NCBI GenBank assembly: GCA_036744635.1
Contig: DAIOHQ010000061.1
Location: 1-21,182 of the forward strand
Direction: 5' to 3'
DNA from: DAIOHQ01 sp036744635
GTDB taxonomy: Bacteria > Planctomycetota > Phycisphaerae > Tepidisphaerales > Tepidisphaeraceae
Length of the DNA: 21,182 bases
Position numbers and translations under genes: made by a program. The notes under the pieces were generated by a model. It was not told where the DNA came from. It made no database searches and saw only the letters and a program-made list of their open reading frames with translations. Below are positions 1-7,116 of this stretch, piece after piece. The number at the start of each line of letters is the position of its first letter. Positions within the stretch are counted from its first letter, which is position 1.

Positions 1-144
1 AGGCAAGCCTCAATTAATCCCCGCGGCGCGCCCACCGTTCGTGGGGAAGGTCACACAATCTTCCCGCGATTGCAACGAATTGCAAGAAAAAATTTTACAA
101 GCACTTTTTCCTGATTGGCCATCAGGTCTTACGGACGTTGGGCA
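1..144. other. Left-edge non-coding stretch
   Basis: No gene is supported here. It lies 3' of the minus-strand PA14 gene. There is an AT-rich patch around 80-112 and a near-direct repeat ATTGCAA at about 67-82. I see no convincing terminator or promoter. Confidence 0.4.
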
Positions 145-1638
145 TCACTCTTCCATCTCCGTCCACTCGTGATAGAACGCCGCCGCGGGCACGACTTCCT
201 CGCCCGCCGCCTCCGGCGCCAGCCAGCGCAGCTTCACGTTGGCCTCCCCCGTGTCTTCCCAGTAATCCAGCCGAATGGAATGCAGCCCTTCGCTCAAGCT
301 GGCGAAGACATGAATGCCATCCCGCTGCCTCCCCAGCGTCGGGCCGTCGATCAGCTTGTTCTCATCGATCCACATTTTCGCCCCGGCGTTGGCGGTGAGA
401 TGCAGAATGTATTTGCCGGACCTGGGGGCCCGGATCCATCCCGTCCAGCGGATCGAGAAATGATCCTTGGGCAGTCCTTCCCCCGGCGCCCCTTTCATCC
501 AGTCGAAGTTGATCTGCGAATCCACCCGCGCCTTGAGGAACCGTTCGAAACCTTCACCATCATAGATTTCTGCGCTCAAGCCGGGTTCAAACTGCAGGCT
601 CTTGAGGCGCTCTTCCTCGATGGCCCCCAGCCGCTCGGCGGCGACGCTCTTGTTCAACCCCGCCAGCTTCGGCAGCGCCCGCGCATAGATTGCCGCGGCG
701 TGCTGCTGCACGTTCGCCTTGGCCAGCCCGCTCAGTGTCCCGGCCAGCTCCCACCAGGCATTGGCCAGCGCCACCTGCTCGCCTGCATCGGGGGAATTGG
801 TCAGTTCCCGCTCCGCCAGCCCCTTGAGCGCCGCATCGTTGGCCCCGGCCAGCAGCGCCACCCCGGCGTCGAAATCGCCGCGCACAAGACAGAGAAACCG
901 CCCCGCCGCCAGCTTGGCCTCGGCATCATCCGGCTTTCGCTTCAGCAGCTCCATCGCCGCCTTCCAGCGCGCGGCTCCCTCGTCGATCTCGTGCGATTCC
1001 TTCTGCCGCTCCTGCACCAGGGCAACCAGCTTCACCTTCTGCGTCTTGCCCGCCGCGGCGGAGGCCAGCGCGAGAAAACGGGGCGCTTGCGCCAAGTCCC
1101 GCTTCATCGCCGTCGCCGCCAGGACCAGGCATTTGCGCGCAAGCGCCTCCTGTCCCGCCACCGACTCCGTCGACCGCCCCACCACCAGCAAAGTCGCGTA
1201 CCGCATCTCCGCCCCATCCACCCCGTAGGATTTCACCAGCTCATCCACCGCCTGCATGGCGGATGGGATCAACGCCGCCAGCGCCGCCACGTCGCGGGAT
1301 TCCGCCAGCAGCACATAGCGCAGCGCGGCATCATCCGTCTGCGATGCCTGCTGCAGCAGCTTGCGGGCGAGTTGTCGACGCTGAAAAACCCCTTTGCCGG
1401 CGTAGTCATCCTTCAGGGTCAGCCGGATGAGTTTCCGGGCGATCTCCTGCGCCGCTGCATCCGGCACCGCCTGCACCTGCGCCCGCGCCGGGGCGGTCGT
1501 CGGCGCCGTTGCCGGGGCGGTCGCCGGCATCGTCGCGGGACTTGCCGCCGCGTCGCCAAAGGCAACGGACGCAATCCCCAGAACGGCCCACGCGGCCAAC
1601 CCCACCGCTGTTCCGCCCATCACAATCCATCGCCCCAT
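145..1638 (-). CDS. Secreted helical-repeat protein with C-terminal PA14 domain
   Basis: The 497-residue protein begins with an uncleaved-looking or Sec-type hydrophobic segment (about 7-27). A Pro/Ala/Thr-rich linker (about 33-52) follows, a style common in Phycisphaerae exported proteins. Residues about 60-340 are Ala/Leu-rich helices resembling TPR-like repeats, without a clear consensus. Residues about 352-490 match a PA14 domain: the order FSIRWTGWI, SGKYILHL, KMWIDENKLID, LHSIRLDYWED and VKLRWLAP is the usual PA14 strand succession. PA14 domains bind carbohydrates or cell-wall material, so a periplasmic or surface glycan-binding role is inferred. The start is supported by AAGGAG 5 nt upstream. 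The NHL gene lies 103 bp upstream on the same strand, separated by a hairpin-forming heptamer array, so co-transcription is uncertain. Confidence 0.85.
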   Translation of the reverse strand: MGRWIVMGGTAVGLAAWAVLGIASVAFGDAAASPATMPATAPATAPTTAPARAQVQAVPDAAAQEIARKLIRLTLKDDYAGKGVFQRRQLARKLLQQASQTDDAALRYVLLAESRDVAALAALIPSAMQAVDELVKSYGVDGAEMRYATLLVVGRSTESVAGQEALARKCLVLAATAMKRDLAQAPRFLALASAAAGKTQKVKLVALVQERQKESHEIDEGAARWKAAMELLKRKPDDAEAKLAAGRFLCLVRGDFDAGVALLAGANDAALKGLAERELTNSPDAGEQVALANAWWELAGTLSGLAKANVQQHAAAIYARALPKLAGLNKSVAAERLGAIEEERLKSLQFEPGLSAEIYDGEGFERFLKARVDSQINFDWMKGAPGEGLPKDHFSIRWTGWIRAPRSGKYILHLTANAGAKMWIDENKLIDGPTLGRQRDGIHVFASLSEGLHSIRLDYWEDTGEANVKLRWLAPEAAGEEVVPAAAFYHEWTEMEE

Positions 1639-1650
1639 GTCCGCTCCTTG

Positions 1651-1734
1651 TCATTGGCCATTGGTCATTCGTCATTGGTCATTGGTCATTCGTGCAAATG
1701 ACAAATGACAAATGACAAATGACAAATGACAAAT
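1651..1734. repeat. Heptamer arrays forming a long inverted repeat
   Basis: Six tandem heptamers of the form TCATTSG (one copy CCATTGG) run from 1651 to 1692. After the 3-base spacer TGC come 5.6 exact tandem copies of AAATGAC (1696-1734). AAATGAC is the reverse complement of GTCATTT, so the two arrays can pair over almost their full length with one mismatch or wobble per heptamer. The result would be a hairpin of about 40 bp with a tiny loop. It lies between the stop of the NHL gene and the Shine-Dalgarno of the PA14 gene. Similar CATTGGTCATT-type strings are familiar junk-like repeats in several bacterial phyla; that comparison is from memory. Confidence 0.85.
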
Positions 1735-1741
1735 CCCCTTC

Positions 1742-2659
1742 TTACCGATTCCGTTTCAACTTCGTCACCCGTCCGGTGGAAATCCATTCCACCACGAACA
1801 GATCCCCGCTCTTGGGATCCACCCGGCAGGCGTGCGGGCTGTTGAACTTCCCCTTCTGCACCTTGTCCTGGATATTCGGCCAGCCCGTCGTCTTGGGCGC
1901 TTCGGGGTTCTCCCCCAGATGCGTGATCAGCTTGTCGTTCTTGTCCAGAATCGTCACCCGCGCCAGCAAATCCGGAATGTACACCTCATCCTTGTACCAC
2001 GCGAAATTGCACGGCATCTGCTGCGCTTCGGTGATGAACCGCTTGTGCTTGCCATCCAGCGTGAACACCTGAATGCGGTTGTTCCCCCGGTCGGCCACGT
2101 ACAACTCCGGCTCGCCGTGCCGGGCGTCGATGTTCCCCGCGTGCGGGCAATTCAACTGTCCCTGCCCGTTGCCCGGGCCGCCGATCGACTGCAGGTACTT
2201 CCCGTTCTTGTCGTAGCGGTGAACGTAGGGCTGGCCATATCCATCGAACACGTACACATCGCCGCTGGGCCCCACGCACACATCCGTCGGCTTGTAGGTC
2301 TTGGGATCGGCATAAATGTCCTTGCGATCCGGCCGCTGAAATTCCAGCACCATCTCCCCCGTCAACGTCGTCTTCCGCACCTTTTGAATCTCATAATCCG
2401 AAAGATACAGATACTCCGTCCCTCCCTCCTTGCTCAGATAAAGCCCATGCGCCCCGGCCGCGAATTCCTCCCCCCACGAGCGGATGAAATTCCCCGCCAG
2501 GTCGAACGTACACAGCGCATCTTTCGACTGGTTGAAGATGTGTACGTTCTCCTTCGAGTCGATCACCACCCCGTGGGTATATCCAAACGCCTTGCCGGCC
2601 GGGAGCTTCGCCCAGTTCTCCACCCACTCATACGTATGCGTGCCGCTGCCGAGTGTCAT
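1742..2659 (-). CDS. NHL-repeat / six-bladed beta-propeller protein
   Basis: This is a 305-residue protein made of NHL-type blades. Recognisable blade cores include YTHGVVIDSKENVHIFN (about 27-43), PTDVCVGPSGDVYVFDG (124-140), ELYVADRGNNRIQVFTLDG (185-203, the textbook NHL motif) and HACRVDPKSGDLFVVEW (276-292). The family contains peptidyl-alpha-hydroxyglycine alpha-amidating lyase-like proteins and many uncharacterised sugar-acid or signalling propellers, so the specific function is unknown. There is no signal peptide, which suggests a cytoplasmic protein. The reading frame is open to 2734, but the ATG at 2659 is preferred: AAGGAG sits 5 nt upstream and homology to the propeller begins just after it. 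The PA14 gene follows downstream beyond a hairpin repeat. Confidence 0.85.
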   Translation of the reverse strand: MTLGSGTHTYEWVENWAKLPAGKAFGYTHGVVIDSKENVHIFNQSKDALCTFDLAGNFIRSWGEEFAAGAHGLYLSKEGGTEYLYLSDYEIQKVRKTTLTGEMVLEFQRPDRKDIYADPKTYKPTDVCVGPSGDVYVFDGYGQPYVHRYDKNGKYLQSIGGPGNGQGQLNCPHAGNIDARHGEPELYVADRGNNRIQVFTLDGKHKRFITEAQQMPCNFAWYKDEVYIPDLLARVTILDKNDKLITHLGENPEAPKTTGWPNIQDKVQKGKFNSPHACRVDPKSGDLFVVEWISTGRVTKLKRNR

Positions 2660-2846
2660 GTTTTCTCCTTGGTTGGTGTAAGGCGGAATAGTTGAACGCG
2701 GCAAACCCGCCGCGTCAACAGAGGCGGCGCACACTTTTGGCCCGGAGAAATACGACCGGCCGCGCCCAAATCCAGCGTCGTCTGCATCCCGAGATCACCA
2801 GCGGTCTGTCACTGAACCCTGAGCCCGCTTGCCCCGTAACCCCTTC

Positions 2847-3878
2847 ATGCCATCTCCATTCACTCCCGAAGAAGTTCTTCGCCGTGCCCGCATCATCTAT
2901 CCCGCCGCAGCCGGAATTGGGATAGCACTCGGCTGGGGCCTCTACCTTTCGGCCGCGCTCTTCGGAAAGGATTGGCTGGACAAAGCCCCGCCGGGCGAAT
3001 TGACAATCACCGTCTACTGGTACATCGCCATCGCGCTCACAATCGCCGGCGCAGTGTTCATCTTCGTGAGCATCCGTAAGTACGGCACCCTATTGCGCCG
3101 CGGAGTTCAGACCGAAGCCCGCGTCGTCAGCATCAGCAGCGTCGGCGAAGGCACCGCCAGGCCGGTAACGCTGGCCTATGTCGCCAATGGCCAGCGCATT
3201 ACCGTCAAACTCGACATGCCTGAAATCTTCGCAAGGAATTTTAACGAGCAGACGCGACTCCCGTTGATGTACGATCCCCAGAATCCAAAGCGCTTCACGC
3301 TCCTGCGCGATCAGGACCCCTCCCAGGAACAGCCCGAAACCAGAATTTCGCAAACCCTGGCTGACGTACTGCATAAGCCGGCGCTGCTCGTCGTTTATTG
3401 GGGCACCGTCATTGTCCTCCTGCTTCTTGTCCATCACTTCGGAGGCAAAACAAACACTTGGATACTGCCGATCATTCTCGGCTCCATCACCATACTGGGC
3501 GTCGGCGATGAGCTCTTCCAGCGCCTGCTTGGTGCCCGCAACATTCTCATCTCCGACAAGCCGCGATGGATTCTGATCGTCGTCTTTGCAGTGGGAGCCG
3601 TCACATCGCTGGCGTGGAACATCCATTCGGCTGATAAAGATGCCATCAACCAGAAAAGGGAACAGGCCGACCGTGATTCCATGCGCGAACAGATGAGCGA
3701 AGCCGCTGCCGCCGTCTCCCCTGAGCAGTTGGAGATACTGAGGAAGATTGCCGAGCAGCGCCGCAACGGTGCCGCCATCACCCCCGAACAGGTGCAGGAG
3801 CTGCGCAGAGTTGCCGCCCAACGCCCAAATCCCGTCCACGACCCGCGCGTCCGGGGTATCGGCAAAAGCTCCGGATAA
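2847..3878 (+). CDS. DUF3592-like multi-pass membrane protein
   Basis: This is a 343-residue protein counted from the ATG at 2847. An in-frame TTG at 2829 would add six residues, and neither start has a clear Shine-Dalgarno. Two membrane helices (about 17-39 and 56-78) are followed by a soluble beta domain (about 80-155) with RGVQTEARVVSIS and LPLMYDPQNPKRFTLL. That is the pattern of DUF3592 proteins, where the loop carries the variable polar domain. Three further helices lie at about 178-198, 205-222 and 241-257. The C-terminal tail (about 260-343) is charged and helical and contains a duplicated 15-residue unit (SPEQLEILRKIAEQR and TPEQVQELRRVAAQR). The role is unknown. The gene stands alone between the divergent NHL gene and a long convergent gap. 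Confidence 0.75.
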   Translation: MPSPFTPEEVLRRARIIYPAAAGIGIALGWGLYLSAALFGKDWLDKAPPGELTITVYWYIAIALTIAGAVFIFVSIRKYGTLLRRGVQTEARVVSISSVGEGTARPVTLAYVANGQRITVKLDMPEIFARNFNEQTRLPLMYDPQNPKRFTLLRDQDPSQEQPETRISQTLADVLHKPALLVVYWGTVIVLLLLVHHFGGKTNTWILPIILGSITILGVGDELFQRLLGARNILISDKPRWILIVVFAVGAVTSLAWNIHSADKDAINQKREQADRDSMREQMSEAAAAVSPEQLEILRKIAEQRRNGAAITPEQVQELRRVAAQRPNPVHDPRVRGIGKSSG

Positions 3879-4087
3879 CAGATAAGCGCCATTGACCATC
3901 TCCCTACGAAAAGCGGGTGATGGAACAGCGCTGCGCCTTGCTATTCTTCCCGCACAATTCCGACTTCATCCAGCGTTGACAAATAGCCTCTCGACCAACA
4001 GCGCATATGCCGGCAGCCATGCCGACATATTACCCTCTGATCCCCCCGCCTCGCTCCGATCCCGCCGCCACGCGCGCAACTCAGCAA

Positions 4088-4116
4088 TTGCGCGCCCGGC
4101 GCGCCGCCCGCGCAAC
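4088..4116. repeat. 29-bp GC-rich repeat, copy 1
   Basis: It starts TTGCGCG and ends CGCGCAAC, so its ends form a 7-bp inverted repeat around a GGCGCGCC-containing core. It is identical at all 29 positions to the copy at 4253-4281. It could be a REP-like extragenic palindrome. Confidence 0.8.
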
Positions 4117-4201
4117 GCCTAAAAACCACAAAATCCCCAAAATAAAAACTTTCCCCCCTCTTCGCCTCTCCGCGCCCTCGCGGTTAACTCCCGCGCCCAC
4201 A

Positions 4202-4235
4202 ACCATCTGTGAAAATCTGTGCCCCATCCGTGGCC
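4202..4235. repeat. ATCTGTG / ATCCGTG triple word repeat
   Basis: Three related words, ATCTGTG (4205), ATCTGTG (4215) and ATCCGTG (4226), recur at a spacing of 10-11 bp, about one helical turn. Similar strings are common junk-like repeats in planctomycete, verrucomicrobial and other genomes (from memory). Confidence 0.5.
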
Positions 4236-4252
4236 AAACCCTCTTCCAAGTG

Positions 4253-4281
4253 TTGCGCGCCCGGCGCGCCGCCCGCGCAAC
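4253..4281. repeat. 29-bp GC-rich repeat, copy 2
   Basis: This is an exact second copy of the 4088-4116 unit in the same orientation, 136 bp further on. Flanks differ outside the 29 bp, so this is not simply part of a longer duplication. Confidence 0.8.
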
Positions 4282-4412
4282 TCCGCCCCTCTATAGAGGA
4301 GAGCAACTATGAGCAGCAACAACGGATCATGGACCACGGACAATGCCTGCGCCCTCTCCCCATTTTGCATTTTGAAATTTCCATTTTTCAATTTTCAATC
4401 TCCCCGCTTCAA

Positions 4413-4529
4413 TGTCCCACTTTCCGCCCTCGTCTCCCCATGTGGGACATTGTGGGACATCGCCTCAACCCCTGCAATACCAAACACTAACAATAGATTT
4501 TTCCCCACAAATTCCCCCAAATGTCCCAC
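4413..4529. repeat. Cluster of TGTCCCAC sites in both orientations
   Basis: TGTCCCAC occurs at 4413-4420 and 4522-4529. Its reverse complement occurs at 4442-4449 and 4452-4459, the last two inside an exact tandem of the 10-mer TGTGGGACAT (4441-4460). The arrangement is one forward, two reverse, one forward. Both flanking genes end toward this point, so promoter or operator function is unlikely. Confidence 0.6.
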
Positions 4530-4566
4530 AATTCATTTTCGCTCTTCCCCAATCCAGAACTCCTCC

Positions 4567-5601
4567 TCACCCTCCCAATCCTCCCCCCACGCTCCCCAGC
4601 ACGCGGAGGGCATTGTCATGATACATTTTTTGAATCGTCCCATCCGGCAACGCCAATCCGCGCATCGTCGGCTGCCGATCCGGCGGCAGGTCGGGGTCAG
4701 CGATCGGGCTCGGGCCGATATAGGCCGTCTCCCACAGCTTGCGGTGGCACCAGTTGCGGCTCGACAGAAAATCGAAATTCCGTTCATCGCCGCTCACCTG
4801 GTCGGTGCCGAACAGGATTCGGTCCTCGTTCTGAATGAAAAAGTCCCGCGCCTGGTCGCGCCGGGCGCTGATCTCCCGCACCATCCAGCGGGTGGCGCTG
4901 CAATCCAGCACCAGGTTCGGATATCGGTCCAGCATGTATTGCAGCCGCGGCAGGTTCTCGGGATTGCCCCCCATGTGCGCCCCGATCCACGGCGTATTCG
5001 GGTGCGCCGCCAGCACGTTCTCCCACATGCGGTAGTGCTCCTCGCGCGTGCCGTACTTGGCCGCATCCGTGTACTTGCTGGCATACCACGTATCCGGGTC
5101 GCCGATGTGGGTCATCACCGCCATCTTCCGCGCCACGATTTCCGCAAACAGCGGCCGAAGCTCCTCGGAATCCAGCCGCCATTTGCGCCCGGCCATCGAT
5201 CCCGGCGCCATGTGAAACTTCACGATCCGGCTGCCGATGTTGTAGAACGCCTCGATCCGCCGCAGCCAGTCATCCACGAAATTCGCCAGCGTCGATCCCC
5301 ACGCCGGCACAACAATGAAGTGCAGCCGTCCCGGAAATGCCCGCTGCAGCCGCACCGACTCTTCCAGCGGCGTCATGGTGACGTAGGCGTCGATCCCATA
5401 CTGGGCGGCCGACTCAAACCACGCCCTGCCGTGCTTCGCCGAGAACAGATGGCAATGAAAGTCGATGACGATGCCGTTGACCTTTGGCCGCGGCATCGGC
5501 CGGCGAAAATCCACCCCCGTCCGATTGAAATCCGGCGGAGCTGGCGCCGCAGGCAAGGGTGGAGCTGGGAGGGCAGAATTGGCGGCTTCAATCGCGCTCA
5601 T
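4567..5601 (-). CDS. Amidohydrolase-family (amidohydro_2) TIM-barrel metal hydrolase
   Basis: The 344-residue protein has the metal-ligand order of amidohydrolase family 2 (ACMSD/PF04909-like): HCH at 49-51 after strand 1 (IVIDFHCH), KFH at 128-130, THIGD with His165, GAHMGG with His209, and LFGTDQ with Asp267. Members are metal-dependent decarboxylases or hydrolases of cyclic or aromatic substrates; the substrate here cannot be told. There is no signal peptide, so it is probably cytoplasmic. The first 35 residues are Pro/Ala-rich, and the start at 5601 has no evident Shine-Dalgarno. Met36 (5496) is an alternative start just before the conserved core. It is divergent from the PilZ gene, with a hairpin repeat between. 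Confidence 0.85.
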   Translation of the reverse strand: MSAIEAANSALPAPPLPAAPAPPDFNRTGVDFRRPMPRPKVNGIVIDFHCHLFSAKHGRAWFESAAQYGIDAYVTMTPLEESVRLQRAFPGRLHFIVVPAWGSTLANFVDDWLRRIEAFYNIGSRIVKFHMAPGSMAGRKWRLDSEELRPLFAEIVARKMAVMTHIGDPDTWYASKYTDAAKYGTREEHYRMWENVLAAHPNTPWIGAHMGGNPENLPRLQYMLDRYPNLVLDCSATRWMVREISARRDQARDFFIQNEDRILFGTDQVSGDERNFDFLSSRNWCHRKLWETAYIGPSPIADPDLPPDRQPTMRGLALPDGTIQKMYHDNALRVLGSVGGGLGG

Positions 5602-5646
5602 ACGTTCCGCAATAACGCAAATAACCGTGCGAGATCATGCGCGCTC

Positions 5647-5724
5647 TGTCATCCTGAGGTACTCCGAAGGATCTGGCCTCGATTGGTGATCCACGCAGAT
5701 TCTTCCGAGTACGTCAGAATGACA
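5647..5724. repeat. 78-bp MITE-like inverted repeat (TGTCATCCTGAGG type)
   Basis: The left arm 5647-5674 (TGTCATCCTGAGGTACTCCG...) and the right arm 5697-5724 (ending GTCAGAATGACA) are inverted repeats matching at 24 of 28 positions around a 22-bp loop. The TGTCATCCTGAG word with GAAGGATCT is a known type of dispersed palindrome in several bacterial phyla (from memory). It carries no coding sequence and lies in a divergent intergenic gap. Confidence 0.8.
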
Positions 5725-5782
5725 ACAACGCCGCCTGAACGGCGAGGAATTACGCACAGTCATATAGGCAGCCCGTTGCTGA

Positions 5783-6388
5783 ATGTCCAACCGCCGGCGC
5801 CGCCGCATTATCAGACGTCACCCGCAATCCAAAATTTGCCGCGATCTATTTGCCTTCACCGGTCGAAGAATTGTACATCGTCTGTATGCCGAGGACCTCT
5901 TCCTTCGGCCACCGGGCGAACAAGTCTACATGGTTGGAGGCAACGTGTTGCAAGCAGAGACTGGGGTCGTGGAGGCGGACTATCAGCCGGGGGAGAGCTG
6001 GCCGCCCGAGGTGCGCATGATCATCTCATCGCTCGAGGCGGCCCGTGGCAAGCGCCCCTATCATCGCCGCTTTGGACGGATGGAATATCCGGTCACCGCC
6101 CAACTGCGCCTCTTCAGCGATGTGCCGCACGCCCGGCCATGGCTGCTCTATTCCCGCGACATCAACCAGCGCGGCATGGGTTTCATCACCCCCCACCGCC
6201 TGCCCCTCGGCTACGGCGGCATGCTCGACGTTCCCTTCCCCGACGGCCGGCGCGTCAACGTCTACTGCACGTTGCTGCGCTGCCGGCAAGCCATCCTGAG
6301 CTGGTACGAAGGCGCCCTGTATTTCAATCGCGACCAGCTTGCCTTTTCCATCGCCCCGATTCAGCCAGAGGTGCAGCAAGGCGCCTAA
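5783..6388 (+). CDS. PilZ-domain-like protein
   Basis: The open frame is 201 residues. From about residue 94 it resembles a PilZ domain: RRFGR at 95-99 (the RxxxR element), then SRDINQRGMGF with D126-x-N128-x-x-G131 in place of the usual [D/N]xSxxG. Beta strands with a closing YEGALYF follow. PilZ domains bind cyclic di-GMP and control motility, adhesion or polysaccharide synthesis. The Asn in place of Ser in the second motif leaves nucleotide binding uncertain. The first about 49 residues are Arg-rich and low in similarity to anything; Met50 (5930) may be the true start. It converges on the DedA gene, with only 11 bp between the stops. Confidence 0.7.
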   Translation: MSNRRRRRIIRRHPQSKICRDLFAFTGRRIVHRLYAEDLFLRPPGEQVYMVGGNVLQAETGVVEADYQPGESWPPEVRMIISSLEAARGKRPYHRRFGRMEYPVTAQLRLFSDVPHARPWLLYSRDINQRGMGFITPHRLPLGYGGMLDVPFPDGRRVNVYCTLLRCRQAILSWYEGALYFNRDQLAFSIAPIQPEVQQGA

Positions 6389-6399
6389 GCTCAAAGAGG

Positions 6400-7107
6400 T
6401 CACCGCTCCATGCCAGGTTCAACCTGTTCTTTCTTGGCGGCGTGCTCCTCGACTTTCTCCACCACCACTTCCGCCACCGTCTTGTGAGAGCGGGAGCGCC
6501 AGACGATGTAAATTGCCAGGCCGATCGCCAGCAGAATGCCGGTGATCTTCAGCACATTCTCGAACCCCTTGACCTTTTTCTCCAGCAAGTCCAGGTTCGC
6601 CCCGAACCAGTATCCCAGCGCAATGAACGCCCCGCCGCTGATGATCGCGGCCAGTCCGTCAGCAATGATGAACTTGATGAAATTGAAGCGGATCGCCCCC
6701 GCCGCCACCACCATCGCCCCGCGGATCCCCGCAAAGAGCCGGCCGACACCCACCACCAGGATTCCATATTTCTCGAACTTTTTCTCCGCCCACTCGATGC
6801 GCTTGCGGGTGACGTGCTTTCCAATGAAGGGAACGCGTGTGATGTTCAACCCATACTTCTTGCCCAGCGAATAAAGCACGCAGTCGCCGCCGATGATTCC
6901 GCACCAGGCCACTATCCCCACGATGCCCACGTGCATGTGGCCGCGGGCGATGAAAATGCCCGAGACGATCAGCGGGATATCCTCCGGCAGCGGCAATCCC
7001 AGCCCGCAGGCGAAAAGCAGGGCGAACAGGACGTAATATCCCCCCGAGCCGATCCAGCGCATGACGTGATCGAGATCGAGGACCTTCAGGAATGCCAGCA
7101 GTCCCAT
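6400..7107 (-). CDS. DedA-family membrane protein
   Basis: This 235-residue polytopic protein has the DedA/SNARE-associated signature order: GLGLPLPEDIPLIVSG (35-50), GDCVLYSLGKKYG (74-86) and GRLFAGIRGAMVVAAG (122-137). The last is the conserved arginine region of the family. Hydrophobic segments lie at about 22-50, 58-78, 132-168 and 186-203. DedA proteins are linked to undecaprenyl-phosphate or phospholipid flipping and to membrane-potential homeostasis. The charged tail (205-235) is Glu/Lys-rich. The start is backed by GAGGG 6 nt upstream; that Shine-Dalgarno overlaps the stop codon of the upstream Rrf2 gene, and only 9 bp separate the genes. This suggests one transcript and coupled translation. 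Confidence 0.9.
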   Translation of the reverse strand: MGLLAFLKVLDLDHVMRWIGSGGYYVLFALLFACGLGLPLPEDIPLIVSGIFIARGHMHVGIVGIVAWCGIIGGDCVLYSLGKKYGLNITRVPFIGKHVTRKRIEWAEKKFEKYGILVVGVGRLFAGIRGAMVVAAGAIRFNFIKFIIADGLAAIISGGAFIALGYWFGANLDLLEKKVKGFENVLKITGILLAIGLAIYIVWRSRSHKTVAEVVVEKVEEHAAKKEQVEPGMER

Positions 7108-7116
7108 GTCGCACCC

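Larger units (their letters stand above)
3879..4566. other. 688-bp convergent gap filled with short repeats
   Basis: No plausible gene is present; the open frames here have repeat-like, Pro/Ala-rich composition and are probably chance. The gap lies at the 3' ends of both flanking genes. It contains a 29-bp repeat in two exact copies, strings CTTCGCCTCTCCGCGCCCTC and ATCTGTG-type words (about 4160-4235), an A/T-rich TTTGCATTTTGAAATTT-type stretch (about 4363-4400) and four TGTCCCAC/GTGGGACA sites (4413-4529). These look like dispersed repetitive words rather than regulatory DNA. Confidence 0.6.

Noticed and set aside
115..1701. Plus-strand open frame opposite the PA14 gene
   Set aside because: The minus strand carries a signal peptide, a PA14 domain and a good ribosome site; the plus frame is an Arg/Pro/His-rich antisense shadow.
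4088..4281. CRISPR array
   Set aside because: Only two copies of the 29-mer, a 136-bp interval containing other repeats, and no cas genes.
3892..4490. Small open frames in the convergent gap
   Set aside because: They consist of translated repeat words, lack ribosome sites and show no protein-like composition.
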